DNA of 64,000 nucleotides from Limnoperna fortunei (Eukaryota > Mollusca > Bivalvia > Mytilida > Modiolidae), in contig OX104112.1 in assembly GCA_944474755.1 (NCBI GenBank), forward strand, positions 52,960,774 to 53,024,773. Direction: 5' to 3'. The position numbers and the translations under genes are program-made. This document shows positions 1-14,100 of this stretch, piece by piece; the first letter of the stretch is position 1; the number at the start of each line of letters is the position of its first letter. The notes under the pieces are model-generated. The model was not told the origin of the DNA. It worked only from the letters and a program-made list of their open reading frames with translations, and did not search any database.

Positions 1-703
1 ACACGACTGTCTAGCCTTTAAAGGTTTATAAGGAGGTCATATGTATTTTTACAAGTTAACGACCTCACCGCAAAAACCATGACACTATTAAAAGGACTAT
101 TAAAGTGTTCCGTTCTGTCACATGTTATAAACTATGTCAAACACCAACACCTAACCACATCACTGAAACAAAACACAAGTAGTCTTACTCATTTGGTAAT
201 ATTAGTCAGTAATTGTGATGTCATAGACATTCAATTACATTTAGATAGATTTTTGCAGTTTAAGCTATACAAAATTTCGTAGAAGACAGTAGTGTTCAAT
301 ACCAAAAATTTGTTAAGCTCGAAATGTGTCTAATGAAACCAAAAATTAAGAAGGAAAAAAAATAAAACCCTGAAAGAACTTTTATCACAAAAATTCCAAA
401 ACGTTATGAAAAATCTGGCTCATGCCATCTACACCTTCAAAACAGAAAACGTTATACTTTTATTTATCACATATAATTGTTATTCTTTAAATAAATGCAC
501 TTAAACAATCTTGTGTATTTGAAGTTTCAATGTTTATTTGTAATTGTTTATTTGTATGCTTTCAACCCTTAGGGGTATATAATTATGCATTATTGAATAA
601 AGTTATAACATCGATTGTTGAGGAGCTGGTCAGTGTAACGATAATGCATCTTCTCAGTGCCATTGATCAATTGAACATTTTCACAATTTACAATAGCACG
701 TAG

Positions 704-806
704 AGGCCTCGGTGGCCAAGTGGTTAAGGTAGTTAATCTACTATTGATCACGTGGGTTCGAGTCTCACTGCGGACAGGGTGTACTCGACTCAAATTTAAA
801 TTTAAA
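704..806 (+). mobile_element. SINE head fragment (tRNA-related)
   Basis: A box TGGCCAAGTGG at 713-723 and B box GGGTTCGAGTC at 754-764, then CGGACAGGGTGTACTCGACT. The later SINE body is missing. A functional tRNA gene is unlikely because the 3' side runs into SINE body rather than closing an acceptor stem. Confidence 0.75.
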
Positions 807-1125
807 GATATAATTTCTGTACATATGTATTTCGCAATGCACACATGTAAACCTTTAGATGTGCACATTATATGTCATCTTCTAATTTTATTTTTATATT
901 ATTAGACTTAATAGAAATACTAGAAATTTTCGCTGTAAATAAATTTCAAATAAATTTTAGATTTGAAATTTTTTAAGCAGATCAGAACATTTGTAAGTTA
1001 GCTTTACGCAATCACATTTGAATCTCGGTCTAGTCCGCTTTCAGACCAACTAGACTTACAATATTTTTGTATGAAGATAGACAGTTTTTCATAAGAAGAA
1101 TTGTTGGTTGTTATAAATAATCTTG

Positions 1126-1258
1126 GGACCCACGCTAGCCGAGTGGGTAAAGTAATTTGTCTACTATTGATCACGTGGAATGTCAACATTGAGGTTGTTA
1201 GTTCGAGTATCACTGCGGGCAGGGAGTGCTCAACTCCAATGCTAATTGACAAAGATTT
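1126..1258 (+). mobile_element. SINE 5' fragment
   Basis: Tracks the same family: GCTAGCCGAGTGGGTAAAG, CTACTATTGATCACGTGG, then GTTAGTTCGAGTATCACTGC and CCAATGCTAATTGACAAAG. It is cut off before the central block. Confidence 0.75.
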
Positions 1259-1740
1259 GGTATACTAGAAACTATTGTGAAATTATTCACTGTAATATTT
1301 TTGGTTTTATTTTGTTTTAAGAGTGGTTAATCAAGTTTTAACGCAGTTTAACCATTTTAACTCCTTAATATGACCATGATGTTCGCCATACACGTGCATG
1401 GTTTCAAGTATGGTGTGATATGCGCAGACTTACTATTGGCCTGCTGTGGAATTATGCATACTAGGAAGGGCAGACTAGAAAGGTAGACTTGCGATCTGAT
1501 CTGCTTTTGCTGTATGTTGCGATAACTTGCAGGAGTGAAAGGGTGGCAAAAACACTGCATAGAGGACCATTCAACCGCTGTTTGTTGCAGGCTTTTATAC
1601 ACATGTGTGTACTTCTACCAACTGCTAACTATTTTCTCGAGATAGTGCATTAGAAACAAAATACATGCACGTCCACTGTTAAGATTTACTGGTTCTTAAA
1701 TAAGTTTTTGGGCGAATGACCGGGTGATCTTAAATGAGTG

Positions 1741-1808
1741 ATGGAAATTTGTGTCTTTTTGCGAGTGGAGCGCAGCTGAACGAGTAAAAAGTCCTACAAA
1801 ATTTCCAT
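1741..1808. repeat. imperfect inverted repeat
   Basis: ATGGAAATTTGTGTCTTTTT at the left and AAAAAGTCCTACAAAATTTC, reaching CCAT, at the right, pair imperfectly around a GC-richer loop. Possible small foldback element. Confidence 0.45.
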
Positions 1809-2337
1809 TACAAATGGAACACCACACGAGCTTTCCCAAACCGCATGAAGAATTTATTTCTTCCGAAAACCAATAACTTTCATATCTCGATATTCTTCAG
1901 ACTCGCCATTGTTTTAGACTCCATTGAGATTGGCAAAATGCTTGACAAAAGAACGTTGAACAAGAACGTTGTTACGTAACCATAACAACTTTCTTGTCTT
2001 GTTTATGCATTTTGATTGGATGGAGCAACGAGTATAGATGAGCCCACGTGCACTCATCTGTTCCAGAAATCGGCCACTTACAGAAGAAAAAAACATTCAT
2101 AATTAAAAATCAATGTGGTAAAGTTTAATTTTTTTTCAGACACATAACAACAGTTTAACTTTTTAATGCATGTGTTAAAATTCCTAAACGACGTGTATCT
2201 TGGAAACGTGCAGTAAAAAATAACCTTATTTCGAAGAAATGCTTGAACATTTGATCCAATATGGAATGAATTACATGCATTAGCACAAAAATAAGAAATG
2301 TCCGACATGTATTGTTTGCTTAATGTGCGTTATTGAG

Positions 2338-2575
2338 CAGGGGCGTAGCTAGTCTATTTACATTGTGGATTCAAAAAATAACTAGGTGGGTCGTTAACAT
2401 TTTGTAAACAATGGTGCACTTTGGTGCATTTTGGAGAGTTCTAATGTGCTTTAGCAGCATGCGTAAATTAGGACAATATATTTCTAAGTTTATTGATTGC
2501 AAGGATAGATTGCATGTTTTGGTCAAAATCATTTGGATTCTGCCGCCTACTGGGTTATAGGCAGATACGCGCCTG
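2338..2575. mobile_element. possible non-autonomous hAT-like element
   Basis: It starts CAGGGGCGTAGCTAG and ends, on the other strand, CAGGCGCGTATCTGC, giving similar short inverted ends 238 bp apart. Flanking 8-mers are only partly alike, so a target duplication is not proven. No coding sequence. Confidence 0.45.
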
Positions 2576-4485
2576 TTAAGTGAGAACAATTTTGCATCTC
2601 ATATATGGGATTTTAGTTTTCTTTGATGTTAAATCTCCAGCCAATCACAACCTCTGTTTTCTACCGGCTATGTTGTACTGTTTGTGAGACTTTCTATGAA
2701 ATGATCTTCCATTATTTAAAGTCACGTTTGTTTAACTCAAAACTGTTAAAGCCGCTAGGTTTTCAAGGAGGATTTGATTTCTCGGATGTGAATAAGGATT
2801 AAAGTTCATTGAATTAACAGGGACATATTGAATACAAAAGGATAGATGACCTCGTTCTGACATCTTTAAACGAGACACAAAATAAGAATGAAAAGGTACA
2901 TTTTATAGGTCAAAATAAAACCAAGAAACCAACATGCGTAATATAGTATACATTTCCTTGAAAACAACATGGTTTGACGGATGTTTACCAAGGATGAAAA
3001 CGACTTGTGTTGCCGATACGTCAGATTTGATTGGTTATCTCGCAGACATATCGGGTTGTTGATATAGATGTGTGGTCTAGAAAAAGACATCAAGGTTGAT
3101 GGTGTGACCATGATAAATTATAAATAAATATATTTCCAACAAAGATTCTATGTGATTTTATTGGTTAATTCTCATTAGATGTTATAAATGTGCGGTGTAT
3201 GAACTGGCGACAATTAAAATAAAAAAAGGTAGACATTGGATATTTGAACCTTTACAAAATACGGAAAATTATTTTAAGTTTGTAATGAAAATTTACCCCC
3301 ATTATAAATAGATATCTATAACCGTCCGTCATGTATACTTATATCCTAAGCATGTACACGTATGCACCAGTTAAACTAAATATATATAACATGAAACAGG
3401 TGTACACTGATTACAACTTCGATGCGAAGACTTGCTGGCCCGCTGTCCAAAAAATATTACAGTAGCAGCGTGTATTTTTTCGACGTATATAAGAGCAAAG
3501 GTCCATAAGTTAATGTTCTTTTGATGGGGGTTGGGTGTTGGGGTGACTTGACTTAGCGTCGTTGCCAGTACAAAAGCCATAAGTTCTGTTCCAGTCCAAA
3601 TCTTTCGTACTTTTAGTTTACTGCTCATTGGCCCAATCCCATTACCCCCTAAATGAATGCTTAACTTGTTACGTCGAATAAAACATATCTGTAATGTTTT
3701 TAGGCAATTACACGTATTTATATACAATAATCGTACATTAAAGCAAAATTTACAATTATACGTTTATTGTACAGCAAATGTAACTGTTGCAGGATAAATT
3801 AAACACAACTCTAGTTCCTAACTTAACAAACTCAACACCCCCCCCCACCATCTCCAATTAAATTCAAAATCGAATACGACAACAATCCGAAATATGTAAC
3901 AAATAAGAGGAAAGTAAAACAACAAGAGCATAAATCACTGGTTTGGAGCGGTCACATACACGTTTACGTGGAAGGGTTGAACAAATTTTAAAATATTGCA
4001 ACTTCCCACCCCCTTTTGTTTTCAAACCCTCTACTCTGCTCCTGTGCATTTTAAATTATAGCATTTCATACTAGAACATCAATAATAATCGACCTTTTGG
4101 ACAAACCTCAAATAGCAGCGTTAATAATGATTAGCTTAAAAAAAAATCCCATTTTAATAAGATGTCCAGAAACTTTTACTAGAGAACAGAAAATACTCAC
4201 CTTTCCGGAACTCTAGATGTACCCCTTTGTACAGATTCTTAATGATATATGTTTTGCTTGTCTTTTGGGTGTTGTGCATGTGAGTACTGTTATGTCGTTC
4301 GTTAATTTGGCACTTATGATTCTTTTGGGGGTCTCTCTGTTAATTTAGGCTATATATGTCCGGTATACATCTTTTACAGAAGCGTGCGTGTTCTATTCCA
4401 GATTAAAAGCTTATATAAGATAATCAATGTTCCAAACAACTGCATGCATATGTTATTGCCCACCTGGACATCGACATTCACAAAG
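2576..4485. other. intergenic, nothing recognised
   Basis: AT-rich DNA with a short C run at 3838-3846. The open frames here (longest 118 codons, 3371-3727 minus) show no motif, no family resemblance and no splice context. Confidence 0.6.
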
Positions 4486-4554
<69 letters not shown>

Positions 4555-4613
4555 CATTCATTCATTCATTCATTCATTCATAGATTCATTGATTCATGAA
4601 TCTATGAATGAAT
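4486..4613. repeat. compound (GATT)n / (CATT)n microsatellite with terminal palindrome
   Basis: About 17 GATT units, then about seven CATT units, then ATAGATTCATTGATTCATGA whose flanks fold back on themselves (AGATTCAT with ATGAATCT). Confidence 0.9.
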
Positions 4614-5039
4614 GCATACAACGCAAATATGACACAACTGCACAACATGAAATAAAATATTTGCCATGCATTATATTTTTTATCCGAATAGCTGAAATTA
4701 CTGTTATGTTTTACGACGTGAATATATGTTTAAAACATAGAATCATTTGGATTGGTTTAAAGACTTATTGGACTATTTAAAACTACACACATTTTGCTCA
4801 TTAGTAAGGTCAAAACTACTACGTATTAATAGAATAATACATGTATCTCCTGTACATAAATTGCTGTTAACCAAATACGGAATGACTTGTAAACAGGTGC
4901 ATCGAACAGACAAGTGTTACTTTCGCAGTAAATGAACAAGACAAGTTAAGTCTGGTATAATGCTGCCCCTCCAAAAAAAAACACAAACAAAAAACCAAAA
5001 AAAACATAGTAAGTACACTTAAAGCCCTGCCATCCAACG

Positions 5040-5125
5040 TCGGCTAAAACTAGCAATCCTTGTCAATCAAGGTTGAAGTCGAGCACACCCTGCCCGCGGC
5101 TCGAACCAGGCATGCGCGCGATCAT
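5040..5125 (-). mobile_element. SINE fragment
   Basis: On the minus strand it reads GGTTCGAGCCGCGGGCAGGG, then GTGTGCTCGACTTCAACC and TTGACAAGGATTGCTAG, matching the B-box and post-head part of the local SINE. Confidence 0.7.
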
Positions 5126-5324
5126 TAATTAATTAGTCAATGACTGTTGTTCGTAAAACTCTAGCCAATCGTAACTTTGATTACTTATACACAGTGAAAA
5201 CCTGCCATTGTCTTTAAAAGTTTCGCAGTTAAAATACTATACTGAGCGTTCATAAAACAATAACCAAAAACAGAGCTAGAAACCACCTGCTTGCAGGCGT
5301 TTACCTGACAACTGGTCACCAGTC

Positions 5325-5522
5325 ATATTGGAAAATAGCAAAGAAACCCGACCGAACAACAAGAGCCAAAAGATAAGGGACAGTTATAAATCCGGATATA
5401 AACAAACACATCACAAAAACCAAAAACATAAAACACAGAAAGCAACCCGAACCCAATAAAAACCATAGGTGCACTCAGGTGCTCCGGACGAGTAAGCAGT
5501 GCCTGCCTATAATTAGACACCC
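5325..5522 (-). repeat. interspersed repeat, copy 1 (most complete)
   Basis: On the minus strand the copy includes GTGCACCTATGGTTTTTATT, GGGTTCGGGTTGC, TATCCGGATTTATAACTGTC and TTGGCTCTTGTTGTTCGGTC. The same order recurs near 26.4, 27.1, 46.0 and 56.7 kb. No coding potential and no family recognised. Confidence 0.65.
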
Positions 5523-5941
5523 GTCGAGTTACTCATTGTCTTGTCTAGGGAAAAGTCAAATCCAGGAATAGGAAACACTACCTATGACTAAGCGGAAATG
5601 TCAGATCGAAATTGAGACACTGATTTCCCATAACGATCAATTAAGTCCCCCCCCCCCCCCCCCACCGATGAGAAAATGTGTGTTTACTTATTCTCTTGGC
5701 ATTTTTACATTTTCTTTTAGCTATTATTTTTCCATCCTTATAATTAATAAAGGAAAGAAAGCTGTATTACGGAGGGAAATTTTCCATCCTCATGTTCTCA
5801 AAAATATCTGAGTCGTAAATTCGCTTAATTTTTAAAAACATTTTTTGCGAAGTTGTAAGGAAATTCCAAACGCTGCTCGCTAACCTGTCGTAGGACAATA
5901 TGCTACCTCTATACAATTTTATTTATATTTATATTTTAAAT

Positions 5942-8072
5942 CAGTACTTTTGTTCCATTTCAAAACTTGATGACGACAACGACAAAACTCCAGATTATGA
6001 GATAAAAACTGATAAAGGAATCTGTAATATTTATGTATATATATAGAAGTAAGTGAAATTATTGATATAAACAATGTTTTGAACCCCAATAAGGCATCAG
6101 GACCTGATACTTTTAGTCATAAAATGTTAAAAATTAGTCTACATAAAATTGCTGTACCTCTACAAATTATATTTAACAAGTCACTTTCACAATGTAAATT
6201 TCCCTCCTGATGGAAGACTGCAAACGTGATTCCGATCTTCAAGAAAGGAGAATCTTCACTACCATCAAATTATCGCCCCATTTCCCTCATTAGTTGTATT
6301 GGAAAGGTTATGGAAAGTATAGTTTATACCATTTGGCAATGAATAATCTAATTTATGAATATCAGTCAGGATTTCGCCCCAAATATTCTACTGTTCACCA
6401 ATTACTAAAACTTTACAATTGTACACTTAATGCACTTGAAAAGAAAGAAATCAACTGCTTCGAATTCTGTGACTTTTCCAAAGCCTTTGATAAAGTTTGG
6501 CATAAAGGCCTATTGCACAAAATGAAAGCTTATTGGGAAAACGGAAATCTACTGAAATAGTTTGAAAGCTATCTTAATGGAAGACAACAAAAAGTTATCA
6601 TCAAAAATGCTTCATCTCCTCTTTGCAGTCTTTCAGCCGGAGTCCCCCAAGGGTCTGTACTTGGACCATTACTATTTATTTTATTTATTAATGACATATC
6701 TGAAAATCTCATTTCCCTCACGAGACTATTTGCTGACGATACATTGTTTGGTTATTCCCATTATGACCCACAACAGATCAAGTATGTCATTGATCATGAT
6801 TTAAAAGAGTTAGATCTATGGTCCAAAAAATGGCTGATGAGTTTTAATCCGAATAAAACTGAAGTCTTAATGATTTCTAATATAGAACCCCCCAATCTAG
6901 AATTCAGTTTGAATGACCAAGATATACCCGTAGTAAATACCCATAAACATCTAGGAGTTACCTTCAGTTGTGATGGAAAATGGAATTCGCATATAGAAAA
7001 CATCTTATCAAGTGCTGCACGTCACCTCAATATTATGAGGAAGTTAAAATTTCAAATTAGTAGAAAGACTCTAGAAACTTTATATTTGGTATATATTAGG
7101 CCAATTTTAGAATATGCATGTGAAGTTTGGGACAATTGTGGTACAATTTATACAAATAAACTAGAAAGAATTCAATTAGAGGCGGCTAGAATTGTCACAG
7201 GGTTACCCTTATTTACAAAAACCGAAAGAATTTGTTATGAAGTAGGGTGGGAGACTTTAAAAGATAGAAGGAATAGAAGAAAACTTCAAATGTTTCATAC
7301 TATTACCCAAAAGATTGCCCCTCCATACTTATGTGAACTTAATTCAAAGTATAACTGACTCTAAGAAACGGAGAAGACATTATTGTTCCATTCTGTAGAT
7401 TATCTCTAACTATTGATTCTTTTATTCCCTCTACAATACGTGAATGGAACAAACTAGACTCCTCTATCAGAAATGTAGATTCAGTTTCAAAATTTAAATC
7501 GATTCTTAAAAGTAACAGTGTTAAAAACAATGTACCTCCTCATTACTATTTTGGCCCAAGAATACTAAATATTATACTAACTCAGATGAGATGTAATGCG
7601 TCCTTCTTAAACTATGATTTGTACACTGTTAACATTATATCAAACCCTTCCTGTAAATGTGGCAACAGCCAAGAAACCCAGTATCATTTTTTCTTTGAAT
7701 GTACAAAGTATACGGATCTGAGAAGAGACTTATTTACCGGCTTAAACTGGTTACCAAACAATACAGCAGTCAACTTAAACCTCTTATTAAACGGCAGCAA
7801 TGAACTTTTACAACACACGAAGCGTCATCAATTCTTCTACAACTCTTTCATTCCTTATCCTTTTTCCTGTCATTGTTCTGATTATTCTTTCTTTGTTTTT
7901 GTATAATTGATTCTTTATCTATTTTTTGTATAATTGAATGTAATACATGTTGTCACCATGTCCATATATTACTTGTTTCATATTTTAAACGGAGAAGACT
8001 TCATAAGTATGTATTACTTGTGTCTGACCCTCTTTGTTCATTGTACAAATAAAATATGTTTAAACTAAAACC
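5942..8072 (+). pseudogene. 5'-truncated, frameshifted non-LTR retrotransposon (CR1/jockey-superclade LINE)
   Basis: Remnant of a LINE that moved by target-primed reverse transcription. The recognisable frame opens near 5942 with QYFCSISKLDDDND, upstream of the RT domain, so the N-terminal part and any endonuclease are missing. RT motifs follow in order: NKASGPD (about 6090), IPIFKKGE and NYRPISL (6230-6290), motif A FCDFSKAFDKVWH (6465-6500), motif B LSAGVPQGSVLGPLLF (6635-6680) and catalytic motif C FADDT (6728-6742). The thumb region runs to about 7350. After a frameshift comes a C-terminal region with a CKCG..H..C zinc-binding-like cluster (7650-7705). A TGA near 6208 and several frameshifts break it. 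The 3' end is an AATAAAATATG-type tail near 8050-8070. Clade assignment within the superclade is not secure. Confidence 0.85.
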
Positions 8073-11061
8073 TCTATACAAATTTTTGACTTTGTTTGCG
8101 TCTGTCAAAGGTATGTGCTGCATTTATTTTGATTGACAAATCAATATGAACGTGTTAGCGTATATCTGATTGAAATATAGAACAATTTAAATGTTGTAAC
8201 TTGCACGGATGTCTATCTGTACGAAAAATTGTAACTAATTGTTAAGGTCAGTTCTATAATATATGTCGTCACTACTTTTTAAATGGAAAAACAAATCAAT
8301 TTTATAAATCGGATAGAAAGAACACATACATACAAATTAAAGTAGTACTACAGAACGTAACAGTATTTCCTATCAAAGGAATGATAGCAAAAGCCGACAA
8401 TGACGTAGCATTAACTTCGTAGGTGGCGAGCTAATAAAGACGTCAAAACACAGTAACAATGAAAATAGCTGGAATCTTATCTCCTTACTAACTGTCATCC
8501 CAGATCTCTGAGCTACCTTAATGCAGGGAGGCGGCAAAAGCTGGGATGGCGCCGATCGCCTTCGCCTTGGAAATGTGTGGTATTTCAGTTGATGGGTCAT
8601 TTTACGGGTCATTAGATCTTGTTAGTGCATTTAATTGCATTATGTATTATACCAATGTGGTACCTGCCAGAATTATTCTAACAAAAGAAACCTTAATGAT
8701 ATCGATAACAAAATATTGTGGATTCATAACAATTATTTGTCAAAATGAAAATATCTTTTGACGTTAAAGATGTTCCATTGAGACTCAGATGCTAAAGAGA
8801 TTCTTGATATTCTTTCATCTGAGAGGTTGATTACAGATAACAGCGTGGTGTTTCTACTATGATTTATACACATATTGTTTGTGTAAAAGATAAACACTTT
8901 ATTTATTTAATTATTCAAAGAATTTAGTGTAAATTTAAAAAAAAATTAAATTAAAATTAATTTAAGTGGGATATTTTGTTGTATGCGGCTTAAAATCGTA
9001 ACTTGTTGTTTTATTCGTTTTTATTTCTTGTAGAGTTCAAAGTCTAATTTGATAAATAATTTTAAAAATCAACACAAACTCAGCACATTTGAAAGACCTC
9101 AATCATTTGTAATTCTATATTTATTACAGAGCCGGAAATGTAGGGTGAGGTATTTTGCACACATATTGATGCCGAAAACTTAAAATATTAAAACAAAATA
9201 AATTAAACTTGTTTTGAGAAATATATATATATTAAAATGTTCAGGAACGGAACATCTCCGGTAAAATGTAGAAGTGAATTTAGACAACTGCTTACTGTTA
9301 AAAACATATTCATAACATTGTTACCCATCCGTAAATATGATAAAAACATTTCCCAATTACATTTCTTGTATTAATTTGACTATAAAATTAGACATTTGCT
9401 TCAAGAGTTATTTCCCTTATAGAGGGTCTGGATGGGGGGAATAATATTTATTTTTTTATAACGAATAAACAAGCAATAAAATTTATAGAAGTGGTCATGG
9501 CCTGTTTAGAAGATGCAAACATTAACATCTTGTGGTAAAAAAAAATAATCAGAATGAAACAGTAAACTGTAAAGCCAAAGATCCAGTTTGTACCTGTAAA
9601 GGGGAAATAACCCTTTAAGTAAATACTAAATTGGAGAGTTAAATGGCCAATTTGCAAATCCTATATAAGGAAATGTAATCTATTAAAACGTAACAAATCA
9701 CATTTTGTTTTTGTTTATGAAATGGACACTCTTTCAGTATTGGAATGTTCGTATGTAATACATACTGAAATATCGTATGAAATGTATCACATCGAAAACT
9801 GGCGTATGTATGGAATGTAGTTTTAAGAATGTATACAAGATGTTACATCTCGTTTCAAATTAGTTTTCAACGCGTATTCTTTAATAAGAAGTTCCAAAGT
9901 TCATCCACTATAATAGTATGTTTATATATTTGGGAAATGCAGAGCATCAAACCATTCGTAGATGGAATTTCAGATGACTTAGAACATTGCGTATACTGTG
10001 TCTCTCGTCCAAAGTTAAAAAATTATACAGTTTACAATATAATAATAAAATTTTATCAGACGAACCCTATTATATAAATAATTAAGAAATCGAGGACTGG
10101 TAATTTCTTGTTCGACCAACCCAGGAAGTTCTGGGCTTTGGTGTCTGTCTTTCGACCAACGAGAACTGTCCAGTAGCCAGCTTGCCATTTTTTAGTTTAC
10201 AAATACTTTTTTACTTCGAATCCGAGTAACAATATATTTATAGAGATAAACTTAAATTTTATCTATAACAATATTTTACGTTTGTACACAATCCCATTTT
10301 GGCTGTTTTTAAACTGTCGCAGAGAGCCCAATGTATTTTTTTTTCAACATACTGCTGATTTATATAGGCATATTGTCACGAAAAAAAATTAAAAAAATTA
10401 AATAATTCAGTTTATATTTTTAAACGTAGTTTTCTGATAACTATTTGCAAAAGTGTATATCAATTGTCACAGGGCTTCATTATTACAGCTCTGTATCTTT
10501 CTGTCAAAGAACAAAACGTTAATTGGTTGTAGTCACATATTATCTTGGAAATGAACAAGATGTGCAATACGTTATTAAACGCACTGGTGATATGAAGAGC
10601 TTTTTACAACGAGATCTTACAAAAGATAATTTGCGAGATTACAGAATCGACATATGTTTCTACATGCTCGAACATTGTGTGGGTTTTTTGCAGTCATTCC
10701 TGATAACATGTTTTCTGTTTGAACAGTTCCATCAATATTTCAACACTTTACTTTTTGCCATTTTAAAAGCTGTCTTTGATTTTATTATCTTTTGGTTAAA
10801 ATAAAATTTCTGTCTTTGACAATTCTGGTAGGCGAGAAATTGGAGTTTCTGGAAAACTGGCAGACAACAAGGTGGCATATTTGTATGCAGATTAATATTA
10901 ATATTATTCCCTGTGTACTTTCCTCTAAGCCAGCGGGGCCATTAATGAAACGATAAATATTCACTGAAAACTTTATTTGTCACTTAGAACGTGATCAAGG
11001 ATACCGTACCATTTTCAGATGGATTTTGTTAAAACAGCCAGTTTTTTTTAAATTTAAATAT
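8073..11061. other. intergenic, nothing recognised
   Basis: AT-rich with many A/T runs. Small open frames such as 10523-10804 (+) have no recognisable domain. The GC-richer patch at 8500-8580 may be a decayed repeat. Confidence 0.6.
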
Positions 11062-11190
11062 TCCGGTTTTCCGTGCCGACGATCGGAGGTTTTCTCCGGT
11101 ACACCGGATATTATCTACCAATAAAAATTGGGCGTCCCGATAAAGCAGAAAATTTCTGAAAATGGCGTTAAACGCTATTAAAACAAAAAT
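11062..11190 (+). mobile_element. SINE 3' fragment
   Basis: Reads TTCCGGTTTTCCGTGC, TTTTCTCCGGTACACCGG, CCAATAAAAATTGGGCG and AATGGCGTTAAACGC, the central block and 3' part of the local SINE, diverged. Confidence 0.65.
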
Positions 11191-14100
11191 ATTATTTTGA
11201 AGTAATTATTTTTATCATTCTGATTTTTCATTTATATAGGTACGTGAAAAATACTAACATTTTAGTAAACTGAACTAAACATTAAATATAAATCATTTAA
11301 AATTTTCATGATTTAAAAAAACAAAAAAAAAACAAAAAAACCCAAAGGTTAAGTTGAAAGGGATCCTGTTAATTTTAAGAAGATTGAATGTACGTCTCGT
11401 GGTGAATACTAAAATACTGTAAGCAATTAAACATTTATCAATTTAACATATTGTTAGATAAAAACAAGTTTGTTCTACGTGTTGTTTAAATAATTATCCA
11501 CGTGATTAAAAATTACTGAAGGAGAACTGACAGACACATCAATAAATTTTCTGGTTAACCTCTTAATTTATTGTTTGTCATCCTGCTGTCAATCACTGCC
11601 AATCTGAAAAAAACAAAACACCCAAAACATATGACGCTCTGTCCTTCATCAATTTTATTTTGCGAAATAACTTTAATTAAGAAGAGAGAAAGAAAAATCA
11701 CCTGTTTGAGCCAATATGATTCCCTTCCGTACGTTCGTGAGTGGCAGAGGCAAATACAGAAATTTCTCGAAATATGATAGTAGATTTCCTCATTTATTAT
11801 TTTTACACCAAATATTTGTATGTATTAACTATCAGACATAAGATTTTATCATCTACTTTAATAAGTGTCAGGGATAGAACCGCTGAGATTATTTATATTA
11901 TTTTTGTGAAGCTCTCTTACGACTGTGTAGTCTTTTCTGTGAAATCATATTAAAATTGACTTCCGATTTTTTGCTCGTTAAAAAGCAATATTATTGTTGA
12001 AGAATAACGGATAAAAAGGTTTTATTTCATAATTCATTTATAATACCACGGATGATTTGCAAATATTAAGTGCGATCTATGAAAAAGCTATTTGACTGTA
12101 GGAGTCATAAAAGAACTGTAAATGTATATTATTTTTAAGTGGTTTTCAATATCGCATTATCAAACACTTTTCGGTTTTTATATTTTCTTGACTTTCGTTC
12201 TTCATGTTTTTTACTGCAAAATTATCCTTGTGATTAAAAAGAATTTCTAAAGAAACAAACCAATGTGCTTCAGCCACAAGGGAAACATCATTTCATGTAC
12301 GTACTACTGAGTGAATATTAAAACAATTCGATAAGCATTCAATGGATTCACTAGGGGCCAAAATTTGAATTCTGGGAAATTCAATGGTGGAACAATAAAA
12401 AAAAATACCTCTGAAATCGAACACCGCGTTAGGAAAACGTCACTTGTGCGTTTTATAGCATGTTGAACCCTGAATTCTGTAAAACGTTTCCTAAAGATGT
12501 TAAATCCTGCCCTTCCCTAAAGTTTCTGTAAACCACTGGAATTGAGACCAACCCACAAAAGGATCGTGCCGAGTGATTTTTATATGCTGGCATTTCGTTT
12601 CGTTAAGATCGAGGCTCAAACGTAGGCAATGGTGCGATTGCTCAATCGCAGTAATTTTTTACCGACTGCGTTACAGATTTCCGGAAAGATAAATTTTCAC
12701 ATATCACTTAAGGAACATATTTCAATTGTTCAAAGCAACAAAGGAAGCTATTATACAAAACATGAGATTTTTATTTACAAAAACATAAATCGTCTGCCCT
12801 TTTCTCTAAGTGTGGTATCCATTTAATAATAAACAATCTATTGTAAGCCAATATTTCACCTAAAATAGACCGTTTTATTAAAATTTTAACAGCCAATATT
12901 CCATTTTCAAAAATGTTAATCTATTATCTAAACTCCATAATTTGGCATACTTTATGTAACACTATCTTAATTGAATCAGCTTTAGACATGAACATTTTTC
13001 TCTTTACTAGAATCGATTGCCTTTTTAGCATGTGTTATCTGTAGTTTGCACATCTTTGGCTCTTTTCCATGTGAAACAGATACAAGATATCATAATAGCA
13101 CATTGACAAAGGATGGCAGTAATTATATAGAGAAATAAACACACAAATAAATTGCTTCACAAAGGTGATTACAATAAGTTAAGCGTTTTATTGAACAAGA
13201 TTTCCAAGTGATGTCAATTTCAGTGAATCAACCAAAATCTGCCCATTAAAACAATTCTAAAAATTGTCATGTCTTTCCGCCTGACAGATTCTCTTTTATT
13301 TTTGAAACAAGACCGGAAGTTAAGTCAAGATAAAATGAGCATTATGATTGTCAATTTTTGTTTTAAAACACGGGAAGAATCGATACATGATTATTGTTCA
13401 TTTTCTGGCTGAATGACAAATATTGTCTATGATATTTGACAATTGCATAATAATATTTAAAGTTAAATGCTTTCTGTAGCTTTTTATTTTTTTTTAACTA
13501 ACCAGCTTGACGTTTGACAGGATTGAGTTGCTTTGAATCTGCTTTTGAAAGTACATGTATTTAAGTCGGTCGTCTTCGCTATTCGCTCTGTATTTAAAAA
13601 CCGTCATTCTGAAAAATCGATACTTATATTTCTCTTCCATTACCACATTGTTTACAAATTCGTTACAAAAACTGTCAAAAATAAAACGTAAAAAAGCATG
13701 GCCTTCCGTAGTGCAACACAATAGCAAAATTTGTAATTCGTGTACACTCCAATAACTTATTACGTACTTTTTTGTTCTCTTATTTGAAATGTTATGGGGA
13801 GTTATAACGGAATAATCAGATTTGTCATTTTATACTAGTAGCTAGACAAACAACGAACCCCTAAACAAAGTCGGAAGAGAAAACCGGTTGTATATATACT
13901 TGAAGTTAGAAATATGAAACGGCACAATCGGGTTAAAATCAAAACTAATGGTAACTATTAGTTGTAAGCTTATTACCAGAAATGTCCTTAATTTCGCGAA
14001 CCCTGTTTTAGTTTACTAAAAATATAAGTTTTTTTCACAACCTTTGCTATTTTGAAACTTACCAGGAACATTCTTCAGCAATAAATGCATGATGTTGAGT

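Noticed and set aside
704..780. tRNA gene
   Set aside because: A and B boxes are present, but the sequence continues into the SINE body and no complete cloverleaf with acceptor stem can be drawn.
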